Shown piece by piece: positions 35,101-44,456 of a DNA stretch of 64,000 bases; position 1 is the first letter of the stretch; each line of letters opens with the position of its first letter. The notes below the pieces were generated by a model. The model was given only the letters and a program-made list of their open reading frames with translations, was not told the origin of the DNA and made no database searches. This DNA is from Perognathus longimembris pacificus (lineage: Eukaryota; Chordata; Mammalia; Rodentia; Heteromyidae). Location of the stretch: assembly GCF_023159225.1 (NCBI RefSeq), contig NC_063180.1:7437297-7501296 (forward strand), given 5' to 3'. The position numbers and the translations under genes were made by a program.

Positions 35101-38100
35101 AAAATATTACACAATGTTAGTTATTGTCCATGAGAATAACACTGCCAACAAATGCAGTCTCAAAGATCTTCTCTCCACTGGGATGCAGCCTTGCCTCCTG
35201 ATCTGCACGGGAAAATTGGGGACATTTCCTATGTGCAGGCTGGAGTCCTCCCTTTACCCATGGCTTTACCAAGGATCTACCTGAGGGAGGTGCTGTGGGA
35301 AAGCAGCAGAGGGTGAATGGGGCAGACACGCAGCATGCAGGAGCCATGGAGAAAATTCTGCTGTTGGGCACTGGATGCAGGCACCCAGGCTTGGATCTAA
35401 GCCTTGGGATGATGTGTTCTACCTGCTAAACACTCCCAGGTTGGGGCAGTTCACCACTTCCTGGTGGCTATGTGCCAAATCCCAGACTCCCTCTGCTACA
35501 ACCCCAGACATGTCCCATCTACCCGGTGCCACCCTTGAGAACTCTGCAGAACAGTTAAGCCCTTCTAGTCACTGGCCTTCTGGGTCTCTAACAGTGAGCC
35601 TCCTGTCCAGGATGGTTGCCTGGCAACCTCTGTCCTTTAGAGGGCTTTGGGATTCAGAGAAAAATCACCTTGTTTGTACCTTCTGGGCCTTGGTATTGGC
35701 ATCAAGGCAAAACTGAGTTAATGTAATACCAAAGAAGGCGTGGGCTGGGCAGGGACCTTAGGGAAAGGAAATTGGCCAACTGACAGGTGTCCCAATTGGG
35801 ACAGAGCAGTGGTTTTCACTGTGCCCTGGGGGAGGGTGGAGGTCACACTCATCTGCCAAGTCCTGTTAGCAAGGATGCCATGTTCCCCCTCACCCCTGTT
35901 CCCCTTACCAAGGCGCCCCAAGGAGCTTCTTGCTGGCTAGGCTGGCTCTTTTAAAAGATGGATGAAAAAATATTAAAAATGTTACTGCTGGGCACTAGTG
36001 GCTCATGCCTGTAATCCTAGCTACTCAGGAGGCTGAGACCTGAAGGTCATGGTTTGAAGCCAGCCTGGGCAGAAAAGTTCCCCTGAAACTCTTATCTCCA
36101 ATTAACCCCTCAAAAACTGGACGTGGAGCTGTGGCTCAAAGTGATAGACTGCTAGCCTTGAGTAAAAGAGCTCAGGGATAGTGACCAGGCCCTGAGTACA
36201 AGCCCCACAATCACAAAAAATCAAAAATAAAACAAAAAAAAATATTAGCAACACATGAGATTCTGGAGATCAAAAGAGGGCCTGGGACTTTCTTGGGGTC
36301 ATGACCTAATCAGTGATACCAGAGGGAGAGAGTCCAAAGCAATGACCTTCAGGTTTCCATTCTACCTCATGCCATAGGGGCTGAAACAAAGTCAACACTG
36401 CGACCTTCTTACTCCTTCCGGTGGTGCCCCGGCCTGTCAGAGCAGGTTCTCGTTGGATGAGTAAGTAAATAACTGGTCAATGGATGAAGAATCTGGGATT
36501 TTCTACCCAGCTGCTGACCTGGCTCTGCTTTCCTGGGTATAAGCATGGATCTGGAATGGAATTGCTGGTTTTGAGTCCTACTTCTCCTGCTGATTGGCAT
36601 TGTGGATTCAGTCAAGTTACTTAACCTTTCTCTGCCTCAGTTTTCTCGTCTGTATATGAAAGGTAGTACAGCTCTTGCCTTAAAGGAACAAGATAGAGGA
36701 TAAATGATCTCACAGAGGGACTGTAAAGCTCTTAGAATGGTACTTAGAACAGCAAGTTTCTTATGGGCTTTGTGACTATTATTTCCCCCCTTTATTTTCT
36801 GTAGGCATCTTGCTTCTCTGCCTAAAGCCAGAGGTTCTTGATTTCTCAGAAAGTCTGAGCCCAGGGTTGGTACCAAGTGTCTGTGGTGGGACATGAGGGC
36901 TTTTGAGGGCCACCAGTGGAGAAGCAGGAGCACCAAGAGTGGTGGGAGGCTGAGGCGTGTGGTTCCTGGGCAGTAGCTGGCCTTGCTCAACAGTTCTCTG
37001 AGGAGGGAGGAGTGGCTTTTTGGTGGTGGGCAGCTTCATCAGGGTCCCTACATCACGAGCAGGATGAGTTGCTGCAGGGCCTCAGCTGGGACAAAGAGGG
37101 CTGACACATATCTCACTCAACTCTGCTGAGCAAGTGGTGCTCTGGTGTAGACCACAGTCAACCTAGGGCTAAAGGGGGGAACTCAGTAGGAGAGAGCAAA
37201 GGGACGAAAGAAAGAAAGATGCAATGTTGCTTGCAGTGCTGAACCTGAGACTAAGAATCAATCATCAACTGTGAGCTAAGAACCAGGAGGCTTGCGGGGC
37301 CTGTTCTGTACGTACTGTTTCCTGTTCCCACCTGGCCTGGCCCAAAGGCCTCCATTCCCCAGGAGTAGCAGGTAGAAGGACATCATGTCTGTTCTAAATG
37401 AATAGTAATGCCCCCTCCCCAAACCAAACCACTCACTCCTGTAGCCTTCCCTATGTTGGCTGTCAGCATAGCTACCTTTGGGGTGCTCAGACTCAGACCC
37501 CAGAGATGCTCTTGACTAACTTCATCTGTACAAGTGAACCTCACCTTCATTACGTCAGCAACGTCAACGTCCTCTTCCTTCAAAATATGCCTTCAATACC
37601 CCTTTTCCTCCACAGCTCCCATCCCACCTTCTGCCTCCACTGCACAAATGTGGCATCAGCCCAGTAGTGTCTGTCTTTGGCCTTCTTGGCTATTCTGGGC
37701 CAGGCAGCAAGAGCAAGCCAGTGATGGGGTGGGCCCTCAGTCCTCCAATCAGAATCCTTCACTGACTGCCTGAGTCCCTCAGGGCCTCAAGCTGGAGCCC
37801 TCCCTCGGCATTCAGTCCCAGTTCTGGCAGGTCTCAACTTCTGCTTACTCCCTGGGCTTCAGCCCCACAGGCTTCTTAGCTGCCCTTCAGATGTGCCAGG
37901 CCTGCTTCTACTTGAAGGCTCTGCTCTTGTGGCCTTGTCAGCCTATGGCATCTCTGGTTGGCTACCAACTAGGCTTTTACCTGTTTATATCTCTTCTTAC
38001 ACACCACCATTCTTTAGGCCTCCCTGATCCCTTTAAAACCCCACCCTGGGCCTGAGCATGCATGGTAGCTCATGATGATAGTTCCAGCTACTCAGGAGCT

Positions 38101-41100
38101 AGTGGTAGGAGGATGTAGCTTGATGCCAATGAAAAGGTGGGAGACCATATCTGAAAAATAAGTTAAAAGCCAAAGGACTGGGGTATGGCTCACATGGTAG
38201 AGAACTTGCCTAGCAAGGCCATGATGATCAATAATCCCAGTATTGCAAAACTAACAAATAGCAAAAAAAAAAAAAAAAAAAAAAATCCCTGCATCCTGCC
38301 CTCCTGATTTTTGTTGTTCACTTTTTTTTTTTTTTTGTACTTAGGCCCATGGCACTGTCCCTTAGCATTTTTGCTCAAGGCTAGTACTCTACTACTTAAG
38401 ACGTACTTCCACTTCCAGCTTTTTGGTAGTTAATCAGAGGTAAGAGTCTCACACTTTCCTACCGGGGCTATCTAGGAGCCCCAAACTTCAGATCTCAACC
38501 CCCTGTGAGTAGCTAGGATTTCAGGTGTGAGCTACAGGGGTCTGGCTGCTCCCTGCTCTTTGATCCTGGATACCTGTGGCCCTCTGCTTGCTTTTCTGTT
38601 GTTTTTTTTCCGGTTCAAGTCTGCACCTTGGAGGCTGGCAATTGTCATCTGCTCTGTTTGCTGCCAGTAGGGTGTGGGTACTGCCCAGCTGGAACAGCAC
38701 CTGCCTGCCCTTGGCTGCTGTAGGCTAGGTGCACCTGCTGGGGGCCACAGTGGGAAGCAGGTGTGAGTGGTACCTGTTTGACGGCCATATTGATCAGGTC
38801 GTAGCGGTGGGAGCGGCGCAGTGGCAGGCAGAAGCTGTAGAGCGCGTGCAGTGCGGCACAAAAGAAGCTGAGCAGCCCGATCTGCTTGCGGTGCTGCAGC
38901 CAGTGGTCCAGCCAGTCAGGGAAGCGGCGGTACTTGGTACCCCGCCAGAGCTGCAGGGCGGCCGCCAGCACACCAGGCAAGTACACCAGTGACAGCAGCA
39001 CATAGGCCACACAGGGCAGTGTGGTGTTGACCACGGACACAGGCAGCTTGTAGAACTTGTTCTTGCCTTCCTGCACATAGGGCTGCAGCACATCCCGGGT
39101 GAAGTTGTATGCATAGAAGCACACGAAGAGCCCCAGTGCCAGGAGGGTGGGCACCTTCCAGCCTGGGAGGAGGCGCAGGGGCATGGCCTCCACCTCCCGG
39201 GCTGAGGCCAACAAGCCCATGTCCACTGGCATAAAGCCCATGGCACGCACCATCTCCGAGACTGTGTGCTTGGCTTCCTGTTGGTCACTGCAGATGGGCA
39301 CCTATGGGGAGAAGGGGTGGGACAATCAGATGGAGGCACAGGCCACAGGGACAGGGAGGGCCTCAGTGACCACCAAGCCAAACAATCCCTTGAGAAGCTA
39401 AAGAAACCAAGACACATAAGGACAGGGATTGTCCAAGGAGCTAGCAGCTAATAGTACACTGGGGGCATAAAGTAGCTGCAAGTCCGCAGCCAGGGGTCTG
39501 TCCAGGTTCCCCCTGGGCTTCCCAGCCAGGCCCACCACACAAGGACCAGTGTGGGTCCTGCACAGCTCAACAACCACTGGTGAATGCCTGCCCAGGCAGC
39601 ATCCCTGGGGCCTGGAACAGCTGCCTGCAAGGACAGAGCCTACCCTGGGAAAGGGTTTTGCATGTGGCCCAGAATGTGCTGCTGTACTTGCATCCCACTG
39701 TACAGAAGTGTCCTCGTTAGTGATGTCCCTCAGTTCTATGGGGAGACTTCAGCATGCAGGCTTTACCCAAGCCAAACCATGTCTGCCTTTATTCCAGAAG
39801 CCCACTGCTCCTCCAGAACAATCTATGAGGGCATGTTGGTATCTGAAGGTCCTGAAGCTCTCCCAGCCTCCTTGTGGGTACAGCTGGGGTCCAGTCCAGT
39901 TCCTCAGCGCTCACTGAGAACTGAGTCTGTGCCAGGTTTTACATACATGATTCCTCAGCTTCCTATAGGCCTTCAGGTGGGGACTCCTGTCCCCATTCCT
40001 CAGACAAAGAAACTGGGGTTTAGGAGTCTTGTTTCTTACCTTTCTGCCCTTGTAGGTTGTGCCCATGGCCTTGAATACCCCCTTGTTCCCTAATCTAAGG
40101 ACATAAGGTAAGCCCCACCCCAAGCTCACGCCCATCCTGAGGTCTTCCCCAGCCAGCCTGCTTGCACCACTCCCTGCAGGCCTGCACCTTATACCTGTCC
40201 ACTCTTCCTGGCCAGCGACCACTCAGGATGCAGCCACATCCCAGGCCCTGCAGACAGGGCCGGCTGGGCACCTTTGCACTCTTTCATCACAGCTGGTATT
40301 TGGTTGGACTGGTTGGTGGACATTCTCCCACACTTGTGGAATTTGTACTTTAGCCCCAGGGAAGAAGCAGGTAGATTTTTAGCATTAAAAAACACCTTGT
40401 AGGGGCTGGGAATATGGCCTAGTGGCAAGAGAGTTTCCCTCATATACATGGAGCCCTGGGTTTAATTCCCCAGCACCACATATATAGAAAACCGCAAGAG
40501 GTGGCACTGTGGCTCAAGTGGCAGAGTGCTAGCCTTGAGCAAAAAAAGCCAGGGACAGTGCTCAGGCCCTGAGACAAGGCCCAGGACTGGCAAAAAAAAA
40601 AAAAATAAAAAAAATAAAAAAAAAGAAAAAAAAGAAAAAAAAGAAAAAAGAAAAAAAAGAAAGAAAACCACCTTGTCTTAGTTAGAGCTCCCATATGTTT
40701 TTTTGATACATACAAAGCTCTGGCTGTTCTATAGAGCCATTTTCCAGCCTCTGTTGATCATTCTGAGAAACTTACTGGAAGCCCTTGGCATACATGTGAT
40801 GAAGTTTTGGACATGCCTGCCTCCCTCAGGGCCTGGCACAGAAGTGTATTACTGTCCTCTTTCTGAATCCAATTTTATAAGCCATGTCTTTCCTTTTTCA
40901 CTTGAAAACAGTAAAAAAAAAAAAAAAAAGCCAGACACCAGTGGCTCACGTAACTACTCAGGAGGCCGAGATCTGAGAATCGCAGTTCTAAACCAGCTCA
41001 GGCAGGAAGTCTATGAATTAAGTACTAAAAAGTTGTGTGGTTCAAGTAGTAGAGCACTAGTGTTGAGCAAAAATGCTCAGGGCCAGTGCCCAAACCCTGA

Positions 41101-41896
41101 GTTCAAGCCCCACGACTAGCACAAAAAAAACCAAATGACAGTACAAAGCTATTACGTTCTAGGACGCCCAGGTATCAGAGCAGAAAGAATATGGATTCAT
41201 AGGAGTAAGGTTAAAATCCAAGCTCACCAGCTGTGGGCCTGTAAAATCACTGACATTCCTAGGCATCTCCTGCCATATAAAATAGAACATTTCAGTTGTG
41301 AGATTAGCTCAGACTATATATAAAAGGTTGGAATGCTGCTGGCTTATGAGGAGAATGAGCCACATATTTATTGTAAAGAAAACCGTTATTTCCTAGGAAC
41401 CTACCTGCCTGTTCCCATCCCTCGGGCCAGCCTGTAGGGTCCAGGCAGAGATGACATTGAAGGCCTTCACTACTGTACAGGCAGGGAAGAGAGAGGCCAG
41501 GAACTCAGCGTTGGACTCGTGATGCCGAAGGTGCTCCTGCTCTGTGGGATTGCTCACATCCACCAGGATCTTGCCTGCTAGCTGGTCACTGAGACTGCAC
41601 AGTGTGGCATAGTGCTCCCGGAACACTGCCACGAAGATGACTTCCGGGGAGCTCACTGCCTCCTCCTGGAAAGTTACCTGAGCAGAGGCAGGGAAGAGCC
41701 CAGCCGTGCGTTTGGGGTTGCGGCTTCCCACCACTACACTGAAGCCAGAGCCCACCAGACGAGTGGCCAGGGAGCGGGCAAAGTCCCCACTGCCCAGGAT
41801 GCCCACTTTGGGGGCCCCACAGGGGGCCTCGGCAAGGCTGCCATCACTGTCCACCAGGCGGCGACTGATCAGGGGCTTGTCCATCTCCCCTGACAT
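23607..41896 (-). CDS. STEAP3: STEAP3 metalloreductase, complete CDS in four exons
   Basis: The spliced reading frame joins 41896-41405, 39301-38774, 32376-32212 and 23888-23607 into 488 codons plus TGA, the length of human STEAP3. Every junction is GT-AG and every intron is phase 0. What is seen: an N-terminal Rossmann NADPH-binding motif GSGDFA (residues 35-40) with SRNPKR (58-63), then a C-terminal six-helix ferric-reductase-like membrane domain with heme-ligand histidines H316 (in AALHALYSF) and H409 (in [11 protein letters not shown]). Known of the family: STEAP3 reduces Fe3+ to Fe2+ in transferrin-cycle endosomes, passing electrons from cytosolic NADPH through FAD and one heme. It supports erythroid iron uptake and is also described as p53-inducible TSAP6. 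No frameshift or internal stop is present. Met5 (GAGATGG) has a stronger initiation context than Met1, but Met1 aligns with the human start. Identification is near certain. Confidence 0.97.
24250..24418 (+). repeat. 7SL-head/Geo SINE, degenerate
   Basis: tgagactcttatctccaaat with gtgactcaagtggtagagca, in STEAP3 intron 4. Confidence 0.65.
24424..24641 (+). repeat. 7SL-head/Geo SINE
   Basis: gtggctgtaatcctagctcc, taactccaattaactaccaa and ggccaagttcaagcttcaat. It ends in (AG)n. Confidence 0.78.
24643..24698 (+). repeat. (AG)n microsatellite at a SINE 3' end
   Basis: About 28 GA units. Confidence 0.97.
24699..26354. other. STEAP3 intron 4, mostly unassigned
   Basis: Only an ID-like fragment (25556-25645, listed separately) is recognised. 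No exon-like frame. Confidence 0.4.
25556..25645 (+). repeat. ID-like SINE
   Basis: cagctcagcggtagagcact and aaggccctgtgttcaatctc with an A-rich end. Confidence 0.75.
26355..26520 (+). mobile_element. MER5A-like hAT-Charlie MITE
   Basis: gttaaaatcacctggggagc, cccctgaaattcagattaaac and agatgatgctactgc follow MER5A as I recall it. Confidence 0.65.
27053..27081 (+). repeat. (CT)n microsatellite
   Basis: CT units, with no SINE attached. Confidence 0.95.
27083..28483. other. STEAP3 intron 4, unassigned sequence with minus-strand open frames
   Basis: Minus frames of 128 codons (28117-27731) and 88 codons (28442-28176) lie close together on the gene's own strand. Neither resembles a family I know. 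aataaatttactctg at about 27830 could be an old LTR end. Kept as unassigned. Confidence 0.3.
28633..28716 (-). repeat. (GAA)n microsatellite expanded from the SINE tail
   Basis: TTC units on the plus strand, between the target site and the T-run of the nested IDL-Geo copy. Confidence 0.95.
28717..28912 (-). repeat. IDL-Geo SINE nested in another SINE
   Basis: Complete reverse dimer ending ccatatccccagcccc. Confidence 0.88.
29093..29126 (+). repeat. (AC)n microsatellite
   Basis: Not attached to a recognised SINE 3' end. Confidence 0.95.
29352..29530 (+). repeat. B1-like SINE with (CAA)n tail
   Basis: acagtcctagctactcagga, agcctaggcaacctaagact, then CAA units. A monomer without Geo half. Confidence 0.75.
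29818..29955 (-). repeat. MIR-type SINE remnant
   Basis: catttttcagttgtgcaaac then tgaggcatgggttgg, as in reversed MIR. Confidence 0.55.
29956..30959. other. STEAP3 intron 4, unassigned
   Basis: No named repeat or exon. A 98-codon minus frame (30807-30511) has no recognisable family. Confidence 0.35.
30960..31375 (-). repeat. 7SL-head/Geo SINE split by a nested SINE
   Basis: Parts at 30960-31083 and 31296-31375. cctcatggactttttt and cctcatagactttttt flank the nested copy as its target duplication. Confidence 0.85.
31085..31295 (-). repeat. IDL-Geo SINE nested in another SINE
   Basis: T-run, Geo (ggccagtcctgggccttgga) and ID head ending atattcccagcccc. Confidence 0.88.
31459..31643 (-). repeat. 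(GGAA)n/(GGGA)n tract at an ID-like SINE 3' end
   Basis: About 185 bp of TTCC/TCCC units on the plus strand. The repetitive LPSF open frames through it are not genes. Confidence 0.95.
31650..31724 (-). repeat. ID-like SINE
   Basis: gttctggggatgggctttat and caaacactctaccattgagc, reversed. The GGAA tract is its tail side. Confidence 0.7.
32212..32376 (-). CDS. STEAP3: STEAP3 exon 4: residues 341-395
   Basis: The acceptor tgcattag precedes GTTTTGGCCAACAAG (VLANK) and the donor is CAG|gtaaag at 32211. The exon is 165 bp (55 codons). It codes the loop [20 protein letters not shown] and transmembrane helix 4, then [18 protein letters not shown] leading into helix 5. It appears identical to the human sequence as I recall it. 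Because it is symmetric (phase 0 at both ends), skipping would keep the frame but delete one membrane helix. Confidence 0.95.
32515..32620 (-). repeat. MIR-type SINE remnant
   Basis: cccattttacagatgagcga with agatgaggcacat. Confidence 0.65.
32621..34522. other. STEAP3 intron 3, unassigned
   Basis: A 169-codon plus frame (32756-33265) is antisense to the gene and lacks any family signature. I treat it as chance in pyrimidine-rich sequence. Confidence 0.35.
34531..34745 (+). repeat. IDL-Geo SINE with target duplication
   Basis: Complete dimer and A/G-rich tail. gaaaaatgaggga before and gaaaaacgaggga after. Confidence 0.88.
34761..35986. other. STEAP3 intron 3, unassigned
   Basis: No recognised repeat or exon-like frame. 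Confidence 0.35.
35987..36235 (+). repeat. 7SL-head/Geo SINE
   Basis: Near-complete: gcctgtaatcctagctactc, cttatctccaattaacccct and accaggccctgagtacaagc. Confidence 0.87.
36541..36755 (+). repeat. MIR-type SINE
   Basis: gtcaagttacttaacctttctc then tgcctcagttttctcgtctg and tagaatggtacttagaacag. Confidence 0.75.
36756..38048. other. STEAP3 intron 3, unassigned
   Basis: No recognised repeat. Overlapping open frames near 36.8-37.0 and 37.4-37.8 kb show no family. Confidence 0.35.
38049..38285 (+). repeat. B1-ID dimeric SINE with long A tail
   Basis: A B1-like part (gatagttccagctactcagg) is followed by an ID part (ggggtatggctcacatggtag) and about 22 A. This is the classic rodent 7SL plus tRNA dimer order, without a Geo unit. 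Confidence 0.7.
38322..38546 (-). repeat. 7SL-head/Geo SINE, 228 bp from exon 3
   Basis: T-run, agcatttttgctcaaggcta, ggtagttaatcagaggtaag and tgagtagctaggatttcagg. Confidence 0.82.
38774..39301 (-). CDS. STEAP3: STEAP3 exon 3: residues 165-340
   Basis: The acceptor ctccccatag precedes GTGCCCATCTGC (VPIC) and the donor is CAG|gtacca at 38773. The exon is 528 bp (176 codons). It completes the oxidoreductase domain ([10 protein letters not shown] to PLRLLPGWK) and codes transmembrane helices 1-3: about residues 212-230, 254-280 and 304-324. The segment [20 protein letters not shown] contains heme ligand H316. Tyr229 in FYAYNF is kept. Long open frames in the other two minus frames (38794-39417, 38916-39122) are shadows produced by its high GC content. 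Confidence 0.96.
39302..40402. other. STEAP3 intron 2, 3' half
   Basis: Mostly unassigned. Bases about 39915-40020 (ttttacatacatgattcctc, attcctcagacaaagaaact) resemble a reversed MIR/L2 piece. Open frames of 122 and 169 codons are antisense and unrecognised. Confidence 0.4.
40403..40665 (+). repeat. IDL-Geo SINE with long A-rich tail
   Basis: Complete dimer; aaaacaccttgt before and aaaaccaccttgt after. The tail is about 80 bp of A with T and G interruptions. Confidence 0.88.
40929..41131 (+). repeat. 7SL-head/Geo SINE
   Basis: ccagtggctcacgtaactac through gttcaagccccacgactagc; head internally shortened. Confidence 0.8.
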
Positions 41897-41904
41897 TTTG
41901 ATGA
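41405..41904 (-). CDS. STEAP3: STEAP3 exon 2: 8 nt of 5' UTR plus residues 1-164
   Basis: The acceptor reads ctcttgcag before tcatcaaaATG, and the donor is CAG|gtaggt at 41404. This exon codes the cytosolic oxidoreductase (F420H2:NADP+-type) lobe from the start to NRQ. It holds the dinucleotide-binding GSGDFARSL stretch and the conserved [13 protein letters not shown] and [22 protein letters not shown] segments. The start context is A at -3 and T at +4. Against my recall of the human protein the differences cluster in the first 30 residues (for example SRRL and APCGAP), the normally variable N-terminus. An unspliced read-through would add only VGS before a stop. Confidence 0.96.
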
Positions 41905-42357
41905 CTGCAAGAGAAGACAGAAAACTGGTTATGGGAGGGCTCCCGGATTCTCTGCTACCTCCTCCTCTTGTTTAGTGTTGGTGGCCAGGCCTCAGCCTGG
42001 AAGGTGTTCTCTGAATGCTCCCTGTCCCAGGGAGGAGTCAGATTCAGCAAGGAGCTGCGGGGAAGGACTGCTGCCATCACCAAGTCCTTCCTGGGGGACC
42101 GATAGGCTTGAGTGCTGGGAACCGGTATGGGATTTCTGTCCTGATTCTTTTCAGAAGAGTTATGCAATGTGGGATGACCATGCAACTCAGCTTTCATTGT
42201 CTGTGATTACTGGCAGGCAGAGCCAACATGCATCTGTGCTGCTTCTTGCTCTGCACAGGGGAGTAGGTGGTTGATGCCTCTTGTGTTCTTTCTTAAGTAG
42301 GTGACAGGCAGCCTGAGGGCAGGGCCTCTGGCTGGACCTAGATCTTGTTCTTGTGTG

Positions 42358-42587
42358 TGTACCAAAAGTGGGCTTGAACTCTGGGCCTAGGTCCTGTTCC
42401 TGAGCTCTTTTATTCAAGGTTAGCACCTTACCACTTCAACCACGTGACCACTTCTGCCTTTTTTGCTGGTTAATTGGAGATAAGACTCTCATGGAGTTTC
42501 CTTCATGAGCTGGCTTCAAACCCCGCTCCTCAGATCTCAGCTTCCGGAGTAGCTAGGATTATGGGTGTGAGCAACTGGCACCCTGCT
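42358..42587 (-). repeat. 7SL-head/Geo SINE
   Basis: gggcttgaactctgggccta through ggttaattggagataagact to gtgtgagcaactggcaccc. Confidence 0.82.
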
Positions 42588-43259
42588 TGACCTGGTTCTT
42601 TATCATGGGGCCTGCTGCTGGTGTGGAGTTTGACATCTACCAAGTGGATGAATGGACACTGTAGCTGATGGTTCTGGGGGACAGTGCTGGAACTCAAGGC
42701 AATGTGGGTGCCTTGGGATCTCCATCAGTAAGCCCATAATAGACATGAAGGACACCATGGATTTGGGCCAGGAGTCCACAGCAAACCAAGATGGTTAAAT
42801 TCTATTTTAACTGTCACCATCTGATGCTGGCAATTTTTTCAGACACAACAGTGAACACAAATCATGCTAGTGTTGTCAGGTCCTGTGAGCTTGTCACCAA
42901 CACTGACCAAGGTCAGGTGAGGAATTCCACTGTAAAAGCTTTCACCCAATACTACTGAAATTTCTCTAACTGAAAGTGATGGTAGATATCAGACTGATCA
43001 AGAGATGATGCTATTCAGCATGCTACTGAAGAAGTATACAAAGTACTAAAACACTTTTAAGGTAAATAAATAGTATCTGTGTTCCATGTTGGTTCCTTTG
43101 TAACCCTAGGTGTTTTGTGTGTGGAAGAGCATCACTGTGAGCATAAAGTACACAGGTGTCACATGTGTCTGGGGTCCTTGGTACAGGATGGCCAAGAGGC
43201 TGTGTCTGAAATTAGGTGGGTAGCAGGAGTGGCTTGTCCTCCCTGTATGCATGGTCCTT
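42588..43259. other. STEAP3 intron 1, unassigned; possible decayed pseudogene
   Basis: Plus-strand sequence from about 42600 to 43070 gives discontinuous coding-like peptide stretches in one frame, with several stops, and ends near an A-rich ggtaaataaatag. I could not assign a parent gene. It may simply be unique intron. Confidence 0.25.
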
Positions 43260-43273
43260 CCTCCCACATTTTC

Positions 43274-43486
43274 TTTTTTTTTTTTTTAACTTATTTATTG
43301 TCAAAGTGATGTACAGAGGGGTTACAGTTTCATACTTAACGCTGTGAGTACATTTCTTATCAAACTTGTTACCTCCTCCCTCGTTTTTCTTGCCTCGTCC
43401 CCCTCCCCAACTCCTCCCCCCCTAAATTGTACAAGTTGGTTTACAGCATATTGTTTTGTAAGTATTGCTACTGCATTGGTTTTTTT
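43274..43486 (-). mobile_element. LINE-1 3' UTR part of the chimera
   Basis: Reversed: ttattgtcaaagtgatgtac, agaggggttacagtttcata, a pyrimidine-rich core, and attgtacaagttggtttaca. It lines up with the copies at 6.1 and 19.3 kb. Confidence 0.75.
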
Positions 43487-43535
43487 CCCCCAGTCCTGGG
43501 GCTTGAACTCAGGGTCTGAGCACTGTCCCTGGCTT

Positions 43536-43733
43536 TTTTTTTTTTTTTTGCCAGTCTTGGACTCAGGGCCTGAGCACTGTCCCTGGCTTCCTTTTGCTCA
43601 AGGCTAGCACTCTGCTACTTGAGCCACAGAGCCACTTCTGGCCATTTTCTATATATGTAGTGCTGCGGAATGGAACCCAGGGCTTAATGTATACGAGGCA
43701 AGCACTCTTGCCACTAGGCCATATCCCCAGCCC
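43536..43733 (-). repeat. IDL-Geo SINE nested in the chimera's SINE
   Basis: Complete reverse dimer with a 13-bp duplication ctgtccctggctt at 43523-43535 and 43734-43746. Confidence 0.92.
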
Positions 43734-43977
43734 CTGTCCCTGGCTTCTTTTTGCTCAAGGCTAGCACTCTACCACTTGAGCCACAGCTCCCCTTCTGGCT
43801 TTTTCTATATATGTGGTGCTGAGGAATCAAACCCAGGGCTTCATGTATACAAGGCAAGTACTCTACCACTAGGCCATATTCTCAGCCCCCTCCCACATTT
43901 TCATGAGAATCTCCTAAGACCCTGTCAGCACTGGACAGGTGTGCAGGGGTTGGGAGGATGGGCTAACACAAGGTAGG

Positions 43978-44110
43978 GCTAGGGGACTGGGAAATTGAGG
44001 CTCAGCTCTAGGATATCAGTTGTGTGTCCTTGAACAGATCCCTGTGCCTCTCTGGGCTTCAGCTTCCACCTTTGCTAGAAGAGATCACCATGACCAAGAA
44101 TATGATCTCA
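43978..44110 (+). repeat. MIR-type SINE remnant
   Basis: gttgtgtgtccttgaacaga then tgcctctctgggcttcagct. Confidence 0.55.
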
Positions 44111-44264
44111 AATGGTTGAAGAAACTATGACTTGGACTTTTTACAAGGGGGCAACAGATCTTGTTTATGGGATTCCTCCTACAGACCAAGTACTGCTGTA
44201 AAGACCTTGCCTGAGTCCTAGAGTAATGGCCCTCGTGGAAGCCCATGAGCTAGCTACCATGTTA

Positions 44265-44265
<1 letters not shown>

Positions 44266-44318
<53 letters not shown>

Positions 44319-44342
44319 CCTCCCTCCCTCCCTCCCTCCTTC
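44266..44342 (+). repeat. (CT)n/(CCCT)n microsatellite
   Basis: CT units passing into CCCT units, next to a reversed Alu/B1-like fragment. Confidence 0.95.
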
Positions 44343-44456
44343 CCTTTTATAAAATAGTGGGTTGCACACTGACCTTGAACTTCGGGGCTCAAGTGATTTA
44401 CCTGACTCAAACCCCATGTGGCTGGGACTACAGAGCACACTACTCTGCCTGGCTGA
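44343..44456 (-). repeat. B1/Alu-like SINE
   Basis: gaccttgaacttcggggctc and atgtggctgggactacagag, reversed 7SL monomer. Confidence 0.65.

Larger units (their letters stand above)
43260..43902 (-). mobile_element. IDL-Geo SINE fused to LINE-1 3' UTR, bounded by one target duplication
   Basis: cctcccacattttc occurs at 43260-43273 and 43889-43902. Between them, read on the minus strand, stand an IDL-Geo SINE (43888-43734 and 43535-43487), a short A-run, and an L1 3' UTR (43479-43286) ending in poly(A). A second SINE is nested in the first. One duplication around both parts suggests one insertion of a chimeric RNA. Confidence 0.8.

Noticed and set aside
38794..39417. 207-codon minus frame rich in Cys, Trp and Pro
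   Set aside because: Shifted-frame shadow of GC-rich STEAP3 exon 3.
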